This document shows positions 36,158-45,092 of a stretch of 64,000 nt of DNA, piece after piece. Position numbers and translations under genes: made by a program. Positions within the stretch are counted from its first letter, which is position 1, and every line of letters begins with the position of its first letter. Below the pieces are notes generated by a model, which ran no database searches, was not told the DNA's origin, and saw only the letters and a program-made list of their open reading frames with translations. Source of the stretch: an uncultured Flaviramulus sp. (GTDB taxonomy: Bacteria; Bacteroidota; Bacteroidia; Flavobacteriales; Flavobacteriaceae); the NCBI GenBank assembly GCA_947495125.1, contig CANLXL010000015.1, positions 19,891 to 83,890 on the forward strand. Direction: 5' to 3'.

Positions 36158-36592
36158 ATGAAAACACATAGAATTTTAGTCGTATTACTTTTCGTAACGT
36201 TGGTATCTACACATGCGAGTGCACAAGAATTAAAAGTAGAAGAACGCTATGCCGTTAATATTAATGAACTCCCGGAATATGTTGTGGTAACCTCAGAAAA
36301 CACTAAGCTTCTTGGAGGAATTAATATCAATATTGATCATAAAAAATCAGATTATTCAGAGGTTCTTAAAACTCTGGAATCTTTATTACAGAATAGAAAG
36401 AAACTAAGAATTAGAACACAAACGGATTTGTTAAATGCCATGTCCAAATTGGGTTTTGAATATGTTAATGCCTATAATGGCAGATCATCCAATATAGGAG
36501 CAGGGTCGGGTGATGATCTTGAAATATTTGGAAGTCACGAAAAATTCAGAATTAATATGGTATTTAAGAAAAAAGAAAAATATCAGGGTTAG
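36158..36592 (+). CDS. Exported hypothetical protein
   Basis: A signal peptide (residues 1-22, THASAQE) and a small alpha+beta domain of about 120 aa with the segment YSEVLKTLESLLQNRKKLRIRTQTDLLNAMSKLGFEYVNAY. Not recognised. It follows the DUF4249 gene by 38 bases and precedes a small gene by three bases, so all are probably one transcript. Confidence 0.75.
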   Translation: MKTHRILVVLLFVTLVSTHASAQELKVEERYAVNINELPEYVVVTSENTKLLGGININIDHKKSDYSEVLKTLESLLQNRKKLRIRTQTDLLNAMSKLGFEYVNAYNGRSSNIGAGSGDDLEIFGSHEKFRINMVFKKKEKYQG

Positions 36593-36595
36593 GAT

Positions 36596-36781
36596 ATGGA
36601 TGGTATCAAAACCTCTGAAGAAATAACTATAAACACCAATAAACTCAAGCATTTAAAGATTGAGTTTATTGGTGTTACCTATAGTGCCAGTCTTGTTGAC
36701 GCTTCAGGCATCGAGATTGTTAAAGGTTATGGCAATACTGAGGTAGAAGCTATTAATGATTTGCATAGCATCTTAATATAA
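36596..36781 (+). CDS. Small protein with HicB-like ending, 61 aa
   Basis: Starts three bases after the preceding stop. The second half, VDASGIEIVKGYGNTEVEAINDLHSIL, resembles the GxGxTxxEAIxDL helix entry of HicB-like or dsRNA-binding-like small folds, so I think it is coding despite its size. The first half contains a perfect 17-bp inverted repeat (36632-36676). No toxin HicA-like neighbour is present. Function unknown. Confidence 0.6.
   Translation: MDGIKTSEEITINTNKLKHLKIEFIGVTYSASLVDASGIEIVKGYGNTEVEAINDLHSILI
36632..36676. repeat. Perfect 17-bp inverted repeat inside a coding region
   Basis: AACACCAATAAACTCAA (36632-36648) and its exact reverse complement (36660-36676) flank an 11-base loop. 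The mRNA would form a strong hairpin 13 codons into the 61-codon gene. No T tract follows, so it is not a simple terminator. Confidence 0.9.
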
Positions 36782-36921
36782 TTCGATGAATTTAGTACAT
36801 TGATATAATAGAGAAATGAGTTTTAGAGCGTATGTAATTCACCCTAAAATTGTTTAAACCTTTTAAGCATTACATGCTAAATCGTATAATATCGTATTTT
36901 TGATGTTCTAAATTATAGGTA

Positions 36922-37947
36922 TTGGATTTTAGCAAAGAGTTACTTTTCTTTTTTAGCTTACTTGGTGTCTTTAACGGATTAATAGTGGCCGTTTATTTTT
37001 TATTCTTAGAAAAAGAAAATGCTACAGCAAGTAAATTTTTAGGAGCTCTTTTACTGGTTTTAAGTATTAGAATAGGTAAAAGTGTACTGTTGTATTTTCA
37101 CAGGAATCTCATCTTAGAGATTGTTGAAATTGGTGTAATTGCCTGCATGTTTATTGGCCCTTTACTTTATTTGTACATACGTTCGAATTCTGTTGAAGAA
37201 AAAAGAATAAGAATGAAGCACCTTGTACATCTTATTCCAATAGTTGCTATAATTATATATTTTTTGGCAGCGAAACAAGGAGATTATAAAACAGATAGAA
37301 TGTTAATTTCTAATATAGTTACCGTAATTTATTTCCAATGGTTTTGTTACCTGGTTGCAAGCACCGTTGCATTGAAACGTACGTTATGGAAAACAACCAA
37401 GAAATCACAAAAATTCACTAAAGATCAAATTTGGAGTGTAAGCATTCTTTTAGGCGTATTTTTAATCTGGTTATCCTATGCAACGTTTAGATTCACATCA
37501 TATATTGCCGGGGCTGTTGTATTTTCATTTACGTTTTACATTCTCGTTCTGGTTTTATACGATAGAAAATCAAAAAGAAAACAACAAAAAAGAGTTCCCG
37601 GTTATAGGGATGATCAACACAATGAAATCAATCGGCAATTAAAACAACTTGTTGAGGTCGAAAAAATATTTACAAGTAAAGATTTAAAAATGCCGGATAT
37701 GGCTCGAGCTTTAAAATTAACACCGCATCAATTTTCAGAATACTTGAATATAGATTTAAATAAAAATTTTGCCACTTTTATAAATGAATACCGGATTATT
37801 GAAGCCAAGCAGCTCCTGAAAAACGATGCCAATTATACCATGGAACACATTGGCGAATTAAGTGGTTTTAAATCTACATCGGCTTTTTATGCTGCCTTTA
37901 AAAAGCAAACCGGAGTGACACCTTCGAACTTCAGAAATAAGGATTAG
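36922..37947 (+). CDS. AraC-type transcriptional regulator with membrane-embedded sensor half
   Basis: About six to seven hydrophobic helices in residues 5-210 (LFFFSLLGVFNGLIVAVYFLF onward), a basic linker KSKRKQQKR, then an AraC/XylS domain (MARALKLTPHQFSEYLNID ... MEHIGELSGFKSTSAFYAAFKKQTGVTPSNFR). Start is TTG at 36922, with a TATTTTTG -7 box at 36895-36902. Same architecture as 25890-27047 but divergent sequence, so two membrane AraC regulators border the receptor/lipoprotein island. Confidence 0.9.
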   Translation: MDFSKELLFFFSLLGVFNGLIVAVYFLFLEKENATASKFLGALLLVLSIRIGKSVLLYFHRNLILEIVEIGVIACMFIGPLLYLYIRSNSVEEKRIRMKHLVHLIPIVAIIIYFLAAKQGDYKTDRMLISNIVTVIYFQWFCYLVASTVALKRTLWKTTKKSQKFTKDQIWSVSILLGVFLIWLSYATFRFTSYIAGAVVFSFTFYILVLVLYDRKSKRKQQKRVPGYRDDQHNEINRQLKQLVEVEKIFTSKDLKMPDMARALKLTPHQFSEYLNIDLNKNFATFINEYRIIEAKQLLKNDANYTMEHIGELSGFKSTSAFYAAFKKQTGVTPSNFRNKD

Positions 37948-38101
37948 TCTTAATTTATTTTTTCCTGTTTTATAAATCAGAAGCCTTTTTAACGTTTGTT
38001 AACAGCCGTTTTGATCCATCAAATCTAAGTTTGCATAGGGATTATTTTTATCGTCCTTAATTATGTAAACCTTTAATAATACTAATAAAACTTTTGAAAT
38101 T

Positions 38102-38521
38102 ATGAATATCAAGAAACTTCTTATGGTGACATTTGTCTTTTTTGGATGCCATAGTATTGTCGCTCAAACCGATTTAGAACAAATTCAAAACACCTTAAAT
38201 CTTTATATCGATGGAACAGCTCATGGCAAGCCGGTAGATGTTACGAAAGCATTTCATGAAGATTTAAACCTATACCATGTTAAAAATGATAGCTTAAAAG
38301 CATGGAAAGGAAAGCATTATATTGAAAATATTAAAGAAGGAAAAAAAGCGAATAGAGTTGGTAAGGTCGTATCTATTCATGTAGTAAACAAGATAGCTCA
38401 TGCCATTGTAGAAATTGATATGCCCGATAGAAAACGACTATATACTGATTTTATGCTGCTTTCAAAAATAAATGATGAATGGAAAATTGTTCATAAAGCT
38501 TTCACATATATTAACTATTAA
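38102..38521 (+). CDS. Exported NTF2-like (putative lumazine-binding type) protein
   Basis: A signal peptide (1-22, SIVAQTD) and one NTF2-like domain: IQNTLNLYIDGTAHGKPVDVTKAFHEDL, YIENIKEGKK and the closing DFMLLSKINDEWKIVHKAF strands match the Bacteroidota putative lumazine-binding family. Ligand unverified. A TAAGTTTG -7 box lies at 38026-38033. Co-directional with the lipoprotein 15 bases downstream. Confidence 0.8.
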   Translation: MNIKKLLMVTFVFFGCHSIVAQTDLEQIQNTLNLYIDGTAHGKPVDVTKAFHEDLNLYHVKNDSLKAWKGKHYIENIKEGKKANRVGKVVSIHVVNKIAHAIVEIDMPDRKRLYTDFMLLSKINDEWKIVHKAFTYINY

Positions 38522-38536
38522 TTAGTCAGATTTATA

Positions 38537-39304
38537 ATGAATTTAAAAATAATTATCGGATTCATACTATTAGCACTTCTTTCTTGTGAAAATGAAAAGA
38601 ATACTAGCGTTATAAAGGATGGGAATAGACTTATACATGCCATATATAATAAGCACAAAGATGTAGCCAGTAAGTACATCACCTTCGACCAAAAAACTAT
38701 TTTTTATGATACTTTAGGCAAGGTTACAAAAGATGAATATTGGTATGAGGCCATCTCCAGACCTGGAAAACTACATTTTAGATTCGGTGATTTTTCTACA
38801 GGAAATGGTTTTATGTATAATGATGGTCACCTCTATTTTATGAAAGACCATGTCATTTCCAACGAGAAGGATGATAAATTTAATGAATGGACGGTCCTGT
38901 GTCACGATGCTTATGTTCAACCTCCGGAAAAGACCATTGATATTGTTAAGAATAAGTTCAACATTAACTTGAATTTAATTCATGAGGAAACATGGGAAAA
39001 TAGAGCTGTATACGTAGTAGGTGCGAAAGCAGGAGATTTAAACAGCGAACAGTTTTGGGTCGATAAAGAACGTCTATATATGGTTAGAAATATATCATTA
39101 AGAGATGATGGCAGGTTGGCCGATATACGTTACGTGAATTATAAGAAATATGGAAACGAATGGATAGAAGGCGGACTCATTGTACTCTATGATGGAAAAC
39201 TATATTTAGAAGAGTTTTATGAGAATACAAAAACACATGTAAACCTGGATAAAGCCTTATTTAAAACGGAAAACTTTAGTAAAACCACTAGTTTTTTTAA
39301 TTGA
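38537..39304 (+). CDS. Hypothetical lipoprotein, LolA-like fold possible
   Basis: Lipoprotein (Cys17 in LALLSCENE) of 255 aa. RPGKLHFRFGDFSTGNGFMYNDGHLYFMKD and SEQFWVDKERLYMVRNISL suggest a half-barrel like the outer-membrane lipoprotein-sorting family, but I cannot identify it firmly. Paired with the NTF2-like gene and followed by a strong palindromic terminator at 39357. Confidence 0.65.
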   Translation: MNLKIIIGFILLALLSCENEKNTSVIKDGNRLIHAIYNKHKDVASKYITFDQKTIFYDTLGKVTKDEYWYEAISRPGKLHFRFGDFSTGNGFMYNDGHLYFMKDHVISNEKDDKFNEWTVLCHDAYVQPPEKTIDIVKNKFNINLNLIHEETWENRAVYVVGAKAGDLNSEQFWVDKERLYMVRNISLRDDGRLADIRYVNYKKYGNEWIEGGLIVLYDGKLYLEEFYENTKTHVNLDKALFKTENFSKTTSFFN

Positions 39305-39356
39305 TTTTCTAATACTCTTAGTACGGTCTTTATGATCTTTTCTTTTATCGCATGCT

Positions 39357-39384
39357 GAAAAACCACAAATATTTGTGGTTTTTC
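39357..39384. terminator. Perfect palindromic terminator
   Basis: A 28-base perfect dyad: GAAAAACCACAAAT (39357-39370) followed immediately by its reverse complement. The T-rich right arm gives intrinsic termination for the lipoprotein gene ending at 39304, and symmetry makes it bidirectional. Confidence 0.85.
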
Positions 39385-39490
39385 ATTTTTCATTAGAAAT
39401 CTTATTTAAATTTGTTTTGAACTAAGTATGTGACCTCCCCTAAAGTCGTGTGTCTTATTTAAAGTAACCTATAACAGCTATACGCTACAT

Positions 39491-40063
39491 TTGAAAACCC
39501 TAAAAAAAATTAATCCACAGTCGGATGAAGATTTGGTGAAAGCAATCGTTAGAACCAACGACACGTTGCTTTTCGAAATACTTTATGATCGTTATGCCAT
39601 GCTGGTATATAACAAATGTTTTGGGTTTGCTAAAAATGAAGATGAGGCAAAAGATTTAACACAAGATGTATTTTTAAAACTGTTCGTTAAATTGGCGAGT
39701 TTTAAAGGAAAATCTAAATTTTCAACATGGTTATATGCTTTTACCTATAATCACTGTGTTAATTATGTAACAAGAGATAAAGCTAAAAAATTTGAAAAGC
39801 AGTCTGTAGATTATAAAGATATTCAAAACCTTTCGGAAGAGGAAGAAGATGACCAAAGCTTTCTTAGTATGAAAGTCGATAAATTAAAAGTAGCGTTAGA
39901 GTGCGTTTCCGCGGATGAAAAAATGATTCTATTGCTTAAATACCAGGATAATCTTTCAATAAAAGACATTGAAAGTGTACTGGGAATTGGTGAAAGTGCC
40001 GTTAAAATGCGAATTAAACGCGCAAAAGACAAACTAATAACTGTATATAACAACCTTAAATGA
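39491..40063 (+). CDS. ECF-type RNA polymerase sigma factor
   Basis: Sigma-70 family group 4. Region 2: FEILYDRYAMLVYNKCFGFAKNEDEAKDLTQDVFLKLF; region 4: LLLKYQDNLSIKDIESVLGIGESAVKMRIKRAKDKL. Length 190 aa is usual. TTG start at 39491; a TAAATTTG -7 box lies at 39407-39414. Its TGA overlaps the start of a 57-aa gene, followed by an MscS-type channel; no classic membrane anti-sigma (FecR or zinc type) is present. Confidence 0.93.
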   Translation: MKTLKKINPQSDEDLVKAIVRTNDTLLFEILYDRYAMLVYNKCFGFAKNEDEAKDLTQDVFLKLFVKLASFKGKSKFSTWLYAFTYNHCVNYVTRDKAKKFEKQSVDYKDIQNLSEEEEDDQSFLSMKVDKLKVALECVSADEKMILLLKYQDNLSIKDIESVLGIGESAVKMRIKRAKDKLITVYNNLK

Positions 40064-40236
40064 TGGAGAATCCGTTTAAATACATAGACCAGCCGCTTAA
40101 GGAAGTTCCGGAAGAACTTAAAAGTAAGGTTATGAGCGATATCGCCATGGCTAAACTACTTATGGAGTTAGCCGCCTTATTCTCGTACAATATGGGGCAT
40201 GTTATAGAATCCGTTATGAAAAGTAGAAAAGAGTAA
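40063..40236 (+). CDS. Small protein coupled to the sigma factor, 57 aa
   Basis: The frame MENPFKYIDQPLKEVPEELK ... ESVMKSRKE starts at 40063 (or one codon earlier at 40060) and overlaps the sigma stop codon. The central KLLMELAALFSYNMGHVIESVM is amphipathic-to-hydrophobic helix. The PLKEVPEELKSKVMSDI opening resembles the N termini of short proteins encoded next to flavobacterial sigma factors. It may act as a mini anti-sigma or membrane tether; that is inference. Confidence 0.65.
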   Translation: MENPFKYIDQPLKEVPEELKSKVMSDIAMAKLLMELAALFSYNMGHVIESVMKSRKE

Positions 40237-40292
40237 ACAACCCACAACCAATATAATAAATACCAGTAACCCTAATTTAAATAGTACAGATC

Positions 40293-41120
40293 ATGGAGAA
40301 AGCAACAGAGTTTAAAGATATTGTCATGGAGTCTTTGACGACCATGTGGTTAGAAATAACTAAAATATTCCCCAGCATTATAGGTGCCATTTTTATTCTA
40401 CTTATAGGCTGGCTGATAACCAAGCTTGTAGTTAGAATCATTAAAAAAGCATTAAAACTTGCTAAAGCCAATAAGCTCGATGATGTTTTAAACGATATCG
40501 AAATTGTAGAAGGCAAAAAATTAAAGTTTAACACGGTAAAAATAGTATCGAACTTTGTAAAATGGGTGATGTATATTATGCTGGTTATTATGGTTTCAGA
40601 TATTATGAATCTCACCATGATTTCAGAACAAATCAGTAACCTTTTAGGATACTTACCACAATTGTTTGCGGCTTTTGTGATATTCACAATCGGACTTATT
40701 CTGGCCAATGTTATTAAAAAGGGATTGCGATCTTTCTTTGAATCGATGGACTTATCCGGAGCAAAAATTATAAGTCAAATCGTGTTTTTTTTAATTCTGA
40801 TTTTCACGTCGATCACCGCATTAAATCAGGCCGGTGTGGATACAGAAATTATTACAGAGAATATCACTTTAATTTTAGCAGCCTTTTTATTGGCTTTTGC
40901 CTTAGCATTTGGTTTTGGTGCCCAGAAGGTGGTGGGCGATCTATTAAGGACATTTTATGCTAGAAAAACCTATGAAATCGGACAAGAAATAGAGTTTAAT
41001 AACGTTAAAGGTAAAGTAGAGGCTATTGACGGTATATCGGTAACTATAAAAACAGAAGAAGGTGTGCTTGTCATTCCTATTAAAGATATTGTAGAGAGCC
41101 AAGTTAAAATTCGGGGTTGA
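40293..41120 (+). CDS. Small-conductance mechanosensitive channel (MscS family)
   Basis: Inner-membrane channel releasing solutes under hypo-osmotic stress. TM helices near residues 20-42, 95-118 and 170-190, a Gly/Ala-rich pore-like helix AAFLLAFALAFGFGAQKVVGDLLRTF, and the MscS beta-domain (YEIGQEIEFNNVKGKVEAIDGISVTIKT). At 275 aa it is a typical short MscS. Probably in the sigma factor operon (57-base gap). Confidence 0.92.
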   Translation: MEKATEFKDIVMESLTTMWLEITKIFPSIIGAIFILLIGWLITKLVVRIIKKALKLAKANKLDDVLNDIEIVEGKKLKFNTVKIVSNFVKWVMYIMLVIMVSDIMNLTMISEQISNLLGYLPQLFAAFVIFTIGLILANVIKKGLRSFFESMDLSGAKIISQIVFFLILIFTSITALNQAGVDTEIITENITLILAAFLLAFALAFGFGAQKVVGDLLRTFYARKTYEIGQEIEFNNVKGKVEAIDGISVTIKTEEGVLVIPIKDIVESQVKIRG

Positions 41121-41183
41121 TTTTAAGTTAGGGTTAAAATTTGGTTGGTTACTACCGAATTTTAAGCAACTCTTTACATAATT

Positions 41184-41213
41184 CCCTTTTCACGTGAGTG
41201 AGAAGGGTTTTTT
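41184..41213. terminator. Convergent terminator between the MscS and response-regulator genes
   Basis: CCCTTTTCAC and GTGAGAAGGG form a stem with one mismatch, followed by TTTTTT on the plus strand. It separates the convergent genes ending at 41120 and 41212. Confidence 0.75.
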
Positions 41214-41931
41214 ATTGAAACTTTTCAAGCGTATGAAGGACCTCTTGTTTGTAGCTTCTGCTTATCGGCAGTGATTTGTCCAAAATAGTGATCTGCTCGT
41301 TTGTAAAAGATTTGATGCGCGAGATCGAAATGATATACGATCTGTGGATGCGTATAAACTTATCCTTTGGCAATTTCGCTTCAATAGCACTTATGGTTTC
41401 CCGGGTGACTATGGTTTTATCTTCCAGATGAATTTTAATATAGTCACTGTAGCTTTCCACATAAATCACAGACTTAAAATCGATTTTGATCATCACACGT
41501 TCAGAACGTACGAACATAAAATCGTGTTCTTTAGGTGAGTTTGTAATTTCTGTTGGCGGTGTACTATACACATCGAAATAGGTATTAACTGCTTTAAGCA
41601 GGCGTTCGAAAGAAATAGGCTTTAACAGGTAATCTACGGCCTGTAATTCAAACCCTTCAACGGCATAGTCACGATAAGCCGTTGTAAAAATAATTTTAAT
41701 ATCCTTATTAATGGATTTAGCAAAAGAAATCCCTGATATCTCCGGCATATTGATATCCAAAAATACAAGATCGATCTTATGATTGCTTATGTATTGAAAT
41801 GCTTCCATAGCACTACTACAATCAGCCATCACTTTGATGCTGCCAATTTTAGAAAGGTGCGTGGCAATAACTTCCCGGGCCATGGGCTCGTCATCAACAA
41901 TAAGACACAATATGGTTTTTTTTGACTCCAA
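41212..41931 (-). CDS. LytTR-family response regulator
   Basis: Receiver domain with acidic pair DDE (13-15), phospho-acceptor Asp59 (VFLDINMPEISG) and Lys in LLKPISFERLL, then a LytTR DNA-binding domain (about 140-239; FIRIHRSYIISISRIKSF). TTG start at 41931; the start follows the kinase stop with no intervening base (TAATTG), so the two are co-translated. Targets unknown. Confidence 0.93.
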   Translation of the reverse strand: MESKKTILCLIVDDEPMAREVIATHLSKIGSIKVMADCSSAMEAFQYISNHKIDLVFLDINMPEISGISFAKSINKDIKIIFTTAYRDYAVEGFELQAVDYLLKPISFERLLKAVNTYFDVYSTPPTEITNSPKEHDFMFVRSERVMIKIDFKSVIYVESYSDYIKIHLEDKTIVTRETISAIEAKLPKDKFIRIHRSYIISISRIKSFTNEQITILDKSLPISRSYKQEVLHTLEKFQ

Positions 41932-42984
41932 TTAGTTATGTTTTAGGTTGAGATGTACTTTATATAGAGGTTCGGTGTCATCGATTATTAAGGCATACTT
42001 GTCTTTATAGAGTAAATCTAATCGTTTTTTTATGTTTTCCATACCTATACCGTGATTTGAAATTTCGAGTTTTGTATAACTATTTTCAATGGCGAAATTA
42101 AGATAACCATTGTGGCAACTTAAATCAATATTAATATTTAAAACGCCCTTGTTTATACTGCCATGCTTAAAGCTGTTTTCAATAAAGGGTAATAAAAGCA
42201 TTGGAGCAATCTCGATAGACTCCGGGATGTTTTGGTAATTAAAGTTCACATTTAGAGTCTTATTGAAACGCAGTTTTTCTAATTCAATATAATCTTTAAT
42301 ATGATTAATTTCTGTCGTTAAAAGCACAAAAGGTTTATCTACCTGATAGAGTAAATAATCTAATAAATTTGACAATTTTAATATCATTTCCGGAGTTTCA
42401 TTGGCTTTCTTTAAAGCAAAACCGTACATCGTATTTAAAGTGTTAAACAAGAAATGCGGGTGAATCTGCATTTTTAAATAATTCAATTCTTGCTCTTTTA
42501 ATTTAAGTTGTGTTTCTAAGATTCTGGTTTCTAGCGCACTAGTTTGTTGTGCGTGTTTTAAATTGAGCCTTAAAAGTTTATAGCCGCTAGCAATAATAAC
42601 CACTAAATATACAGCAGTGGTAACAAAGAGTAGACTTCTACTTATGGGAGCCATATTGGTATATTCGAAATTTGACAGGTATACTAAACCGTAAAAAACC
42701 GAAAGAATAATAAGATAAGCCGAAATTATAATGGTACACATACTATAAAATCCAAACCTAAAGTAACGTTTGGTTATTAGATACTCCGGGATGAGTTTAT
42801 AAATAAACACGTAGGTCGTAGCGATGGTACTGGGCATTAGAAAAATAGAGAAAGATAAAACATAATTGAAATTGGCGCTATCAAACCCGAAAAAATAAGT
42901 ATAGAACAAAAGGACACCACTCCAAAAAAGGAGGTGCAGAAAGAATGCACCTATTTTCTTTAAAAAGAAAGGAATTGTAAACAT
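41932..42984 (-). CDS. LytS/YehU-type sensor histidine kinase
   Basis: Four hydrophobic helices in the first 150 residues, a coiled linker (TSALETRILETQLKLKEQELNYLKMQ), the His_kinase motif with phospho-His about residue 177 (IHPHFLFNTLN) and an ATPase end (APMLLLPFIENSFKHG, SNHGIGMENIKKRLDLLY). ATG 42984 is preferred to GTG 43032, giving 350 aa. Cognate kinase of the adjacent LytTR regulator. Confidence 0.93.
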   Translation of the reverse strand: MFTIPFFLKKIGAFFLHLLFWSGVLLFYTYFFGFDSANFNYVLSFSIFLMPSTIATTYVFIYKLIPEYLITKRYFRFGFYSMCTIIISAYLIILSVFYGLVYLSNFEYTNMAPISRSLLFVTTAVYLVVIIASGYKLLRLNLKHAQQTSALETRILETQLKLKEQELNYLKMQIHPHFLFNTLNTMYGFALKKANETPEMILKLSNLLDYLLYQVDKPFVLLTTEINHIKDYIELEKLRFNKTLNVNFNYQNIPESIEIAPMLLLPFIENSFKHGSINKGVLNINIDLSCHNGYLNFAIENSYTKLEISNHGIGMENIKKRLDLLYKDKYALIIDDTEPLYKVHLNLKHN

Positions 42985-43173
42985 GGTTCTAAATAATATA
43001 CAATAATAACATATTTTTAAGGCTATAATCACTTTTGTAGACAGATAACCAATTTAACACCCGTTTTAGCAATTTGTTATTTTAATTGCTAAACTGGTCA
43101 TTCGTCGCATTTTAATTTTAGTAACGCAATCAAAGAATAAGTTTGCCTTATGTTTAATTAAAATGGTGTCAAT

Positions 43174-44505
43174 ATGAAACAATTATTATGTTTATCTTTC
43201 TTTATAAGCTTCTTATGTTTTCCTCAACAAGAAAACTTTAAACAGTTAGATTCACTTTTTGATTTGCTTTCTTCAAACAATAAGATGATGGGGAGTTTTT
43301 CCATTTTAAAAAATGGTGACAATATTTATAATAAATCTATTGGTTATCAGTATATAACGAAAAACTCTAAAAGAGAGGCTACTATAGATTCAAAATATAG
43401 AATTGGATCTATTACGAAGACTTTTACATCAGTTATGATTTTTCAATTAGTAGATGAGAAAAAAATAAGTTTAGATGATAAATTATCCAGCTTTTATCCG
43501 CAAATTCCAAATGCATCTAAAATATCAATAACTAATTTGTTGAATCATACGAGCGGTCTATTTAATATTACACAAGACTCTAACTTTGAATCTTGGGTGT
43601 ATCAAGCATCTAGCGCGAATGAAATGTTGTCTAGAATACAAACACATAAAATAGATTTTGAGCCCGGTAAGAAGATGGAATATAGTAATACCAATTATAT
43701 ACTATTAGGTTATATACTTGAAAAAATAGAAAAAAAAACTTATAAAAATATTCTAGAAAAACGCATTGTAAATAAGATAAAATTAAAGAATACTTATTTC
43801 GGAGGCGCAATAAATATTGAAGATAATGAGTGTCTGTCATATCATTATATAAAAGACGAATTAAAACGAGCAAAAGAAGAACATTTAAGCAATCCTGGTG
43901 GGGCAGGAGCAATTGTTTCCAACCCATCAGATTTGGTTGTTTTTATGGATGCGCTTTTTGGGGGTAAATTGATGTCAGAAACTAGTTTTAAAAAAATGAC
44001 AGAGGTAAGAGATGAAATGGGGAGCGGTATAGGATCGGGTGAAAGAAATGGCGTAACTATTTGGGGGCATGATGGAAGTATTGGCGGTTTTCAGTCTTTT
44101 GTATTGTATGTTCCAGAAATGAAAACAGCGTTAGCCATTACAGCAAATGCTACAAACTATAAGCTTCTCCCTATAATATTTAAAGCTATAAATGCTGTTA
44201 AAGGTAAAACCTTTAAAATGCCAGATTTTAATATTAGCGAAATACAATTAACTGAACAAGAAGTGAAAGTGTATGAAGGTGTATACGAAAGTAAAGTACG
44301 TCCTTTCGATCTTACTTTTGTAGCCCATGGAAAAATTTTAAAAGCAGGGCCAAATCCAAATAATTTACATAACCTGACAGCAACAAGGAAAGATGAGTTT
44401 TCATCGGAAGCTATGTCGGTTTCAGTAAAATTTAATTTAGAGGACAATACATTATTTTTTAACGATCAGATTAGCGAACCCGTATTATTCACAAAAAAAC
44501 AATAA
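43174..44505 (+). CDS. Exported serine beta-lactamase-like hydrolase
   Basis: Class C beta-lactamase/PBP4-type fold. Signal peptide 1-18; S79-x-x-K82 (GSITKTF), Y170-x-N172 (YSN) and HDGSIGG (the KTG-equivalent HxG) are all present; a C-terminal about 100-residue beta extension follows. Such proteins are usually esterases or D-amino peptidases rather than antibiotic-resistance enzymes. A TAAGTTTG -7 box lies at 43138-43145. It precedes the TolQ-like gene by 11 bases. Confidence 0.9.
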   Translation: MKQLLCLSFFISFLCFPQQENFKQLDSLFDLLSSNNKMMGSFSILKNGDNIYNKSIGYQYITKNSKREATIDSKYRIGSITKTFTSVMIFQLVDEKKISLDDKLSSFYPQIPNASKISITNLLNHTSGLFNITQDSNFESWVYQASSANEMLSRIQTHKIDFEPGKKMEYSNTNYILLGYILEKIEKKTYKNILEKRIVNKIKLKNTYFGGAINIEDNECLSYHYIKDELKRAKEEHLSNPGGAGAIVSNPSDLVVFMDALFGGKLMSETSFKKMTEVRDEMGSGIGSGERNGVTIWGHDGSIGGFQSFVLYVPEMKTALAITANATNYKLLPIIFKAINAVKGKTFKMPDFNISEIQLTEQEVKVYEGVYESKVRPFDLTFVAHGKILKAGPNPNNLHNLTATRKDEFSSEAMSVSVKFNLEDNTLFFNDQISEPVLFTKKQ

Positions 44506-44516
44506 ATTTATAAATT

Positions 44517-44921
44517 ATGATGGCATTATTATTACTTCAGAATTCAGGTATTTTTTCAACATTAAAGAAACGATTTATCGAAGGAGGTCCTTTTTTTATG
44601 TGGCTTATTTTAATCTGTTTGCTTGTAGCATTGACATTTTTAGTATTTGGTTTTTTTAGCTTTAAATCAAACATTGAAAAATCGAAAAAAATGATAAGTT
44701 TAGCATCCGATGTTAGTATTTTGGGATTGGTATTCGGGTTTTTGGGCTCCACAATAGGTATGATCCAGGCTTTTGATGCTATTGAAGCTATAGGGGATGT
44801 AAGTACCAGTATGATGGCAGGAGGATTAAAAGTCGCTTTTCTAACGACCGTTTTTGGGGCAATTACATTTATTTTGCCTCGAATTGGGATTATTGTTTTA
44901 AAGGCTTTGCAAAAGGCATAA
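44517..44921 (+). CDS. MotA/TolQ/ExbB proton-channel-like protein
   Basis: 134 aa with three hydrophobic segments (FFMWLILICLLVALTFLVFGFF, SDVSILGLVFGFLGSTIGMI, MMAGGLKVAFLTTVFGAITFILPRIGIIV). The GLVFGFLGSTIGMIQAFDAI and GLKVAFLTTVFG parts match the TolQ/ExbB core helices; the usual large cytoplasmic loop is absent. No ExbD/TolR partner gene follows. Probable partner or energy role is open. Confidence 0.8.
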   Translation: MMALLLLQNSGIFSTLKKRFIEGGPFFMWLILICLLVALTFLVFGFFSFKSNIEKSKKMISLASDVSILGLVFGFLGSTIGMIQAFDAIEAIGDVSTSMMAGGLKVAFLTTVFGAITFILPRIGIIVLKALQKA

Positions 44922-44945
44922 TACCACCTATAAAATATAAGTGAT

Positions 44946-44976
44946 AAAAGTTTTCCAAGGATTTGGATAACTTTTT
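44946..44976 (+). terminator. Hairpin terminator after the TolQ-like gene
   Basis: AAAAGTT-TTCC pairs with GGA-T-AACTTTTT around a short loop with one T-T mismatch, followed by a T-rich run. It lies 25 bases after the stop at 44921. Confidence 0.6.
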
Positions 44977-45092
44977 ATTTGCGAACTCTAAAAACAATAG
45001 TTGATTCTTTGTTTCGAAAGCTTTAACTTGGCATATTGTCACGCATAATTACTGAATCCTCGTGACTGTTATTAGAATTATTGTTATCGCAA

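Noticed and set aside
43174..44505. Antibiotic-resistance beta-lactamase
   Set aside because: The motifs place it in the broad serine hydrolase family, but sequence alone does not show antibiotic hydrolysis and the C-terminal extension suggests an esterase or peptidase role.
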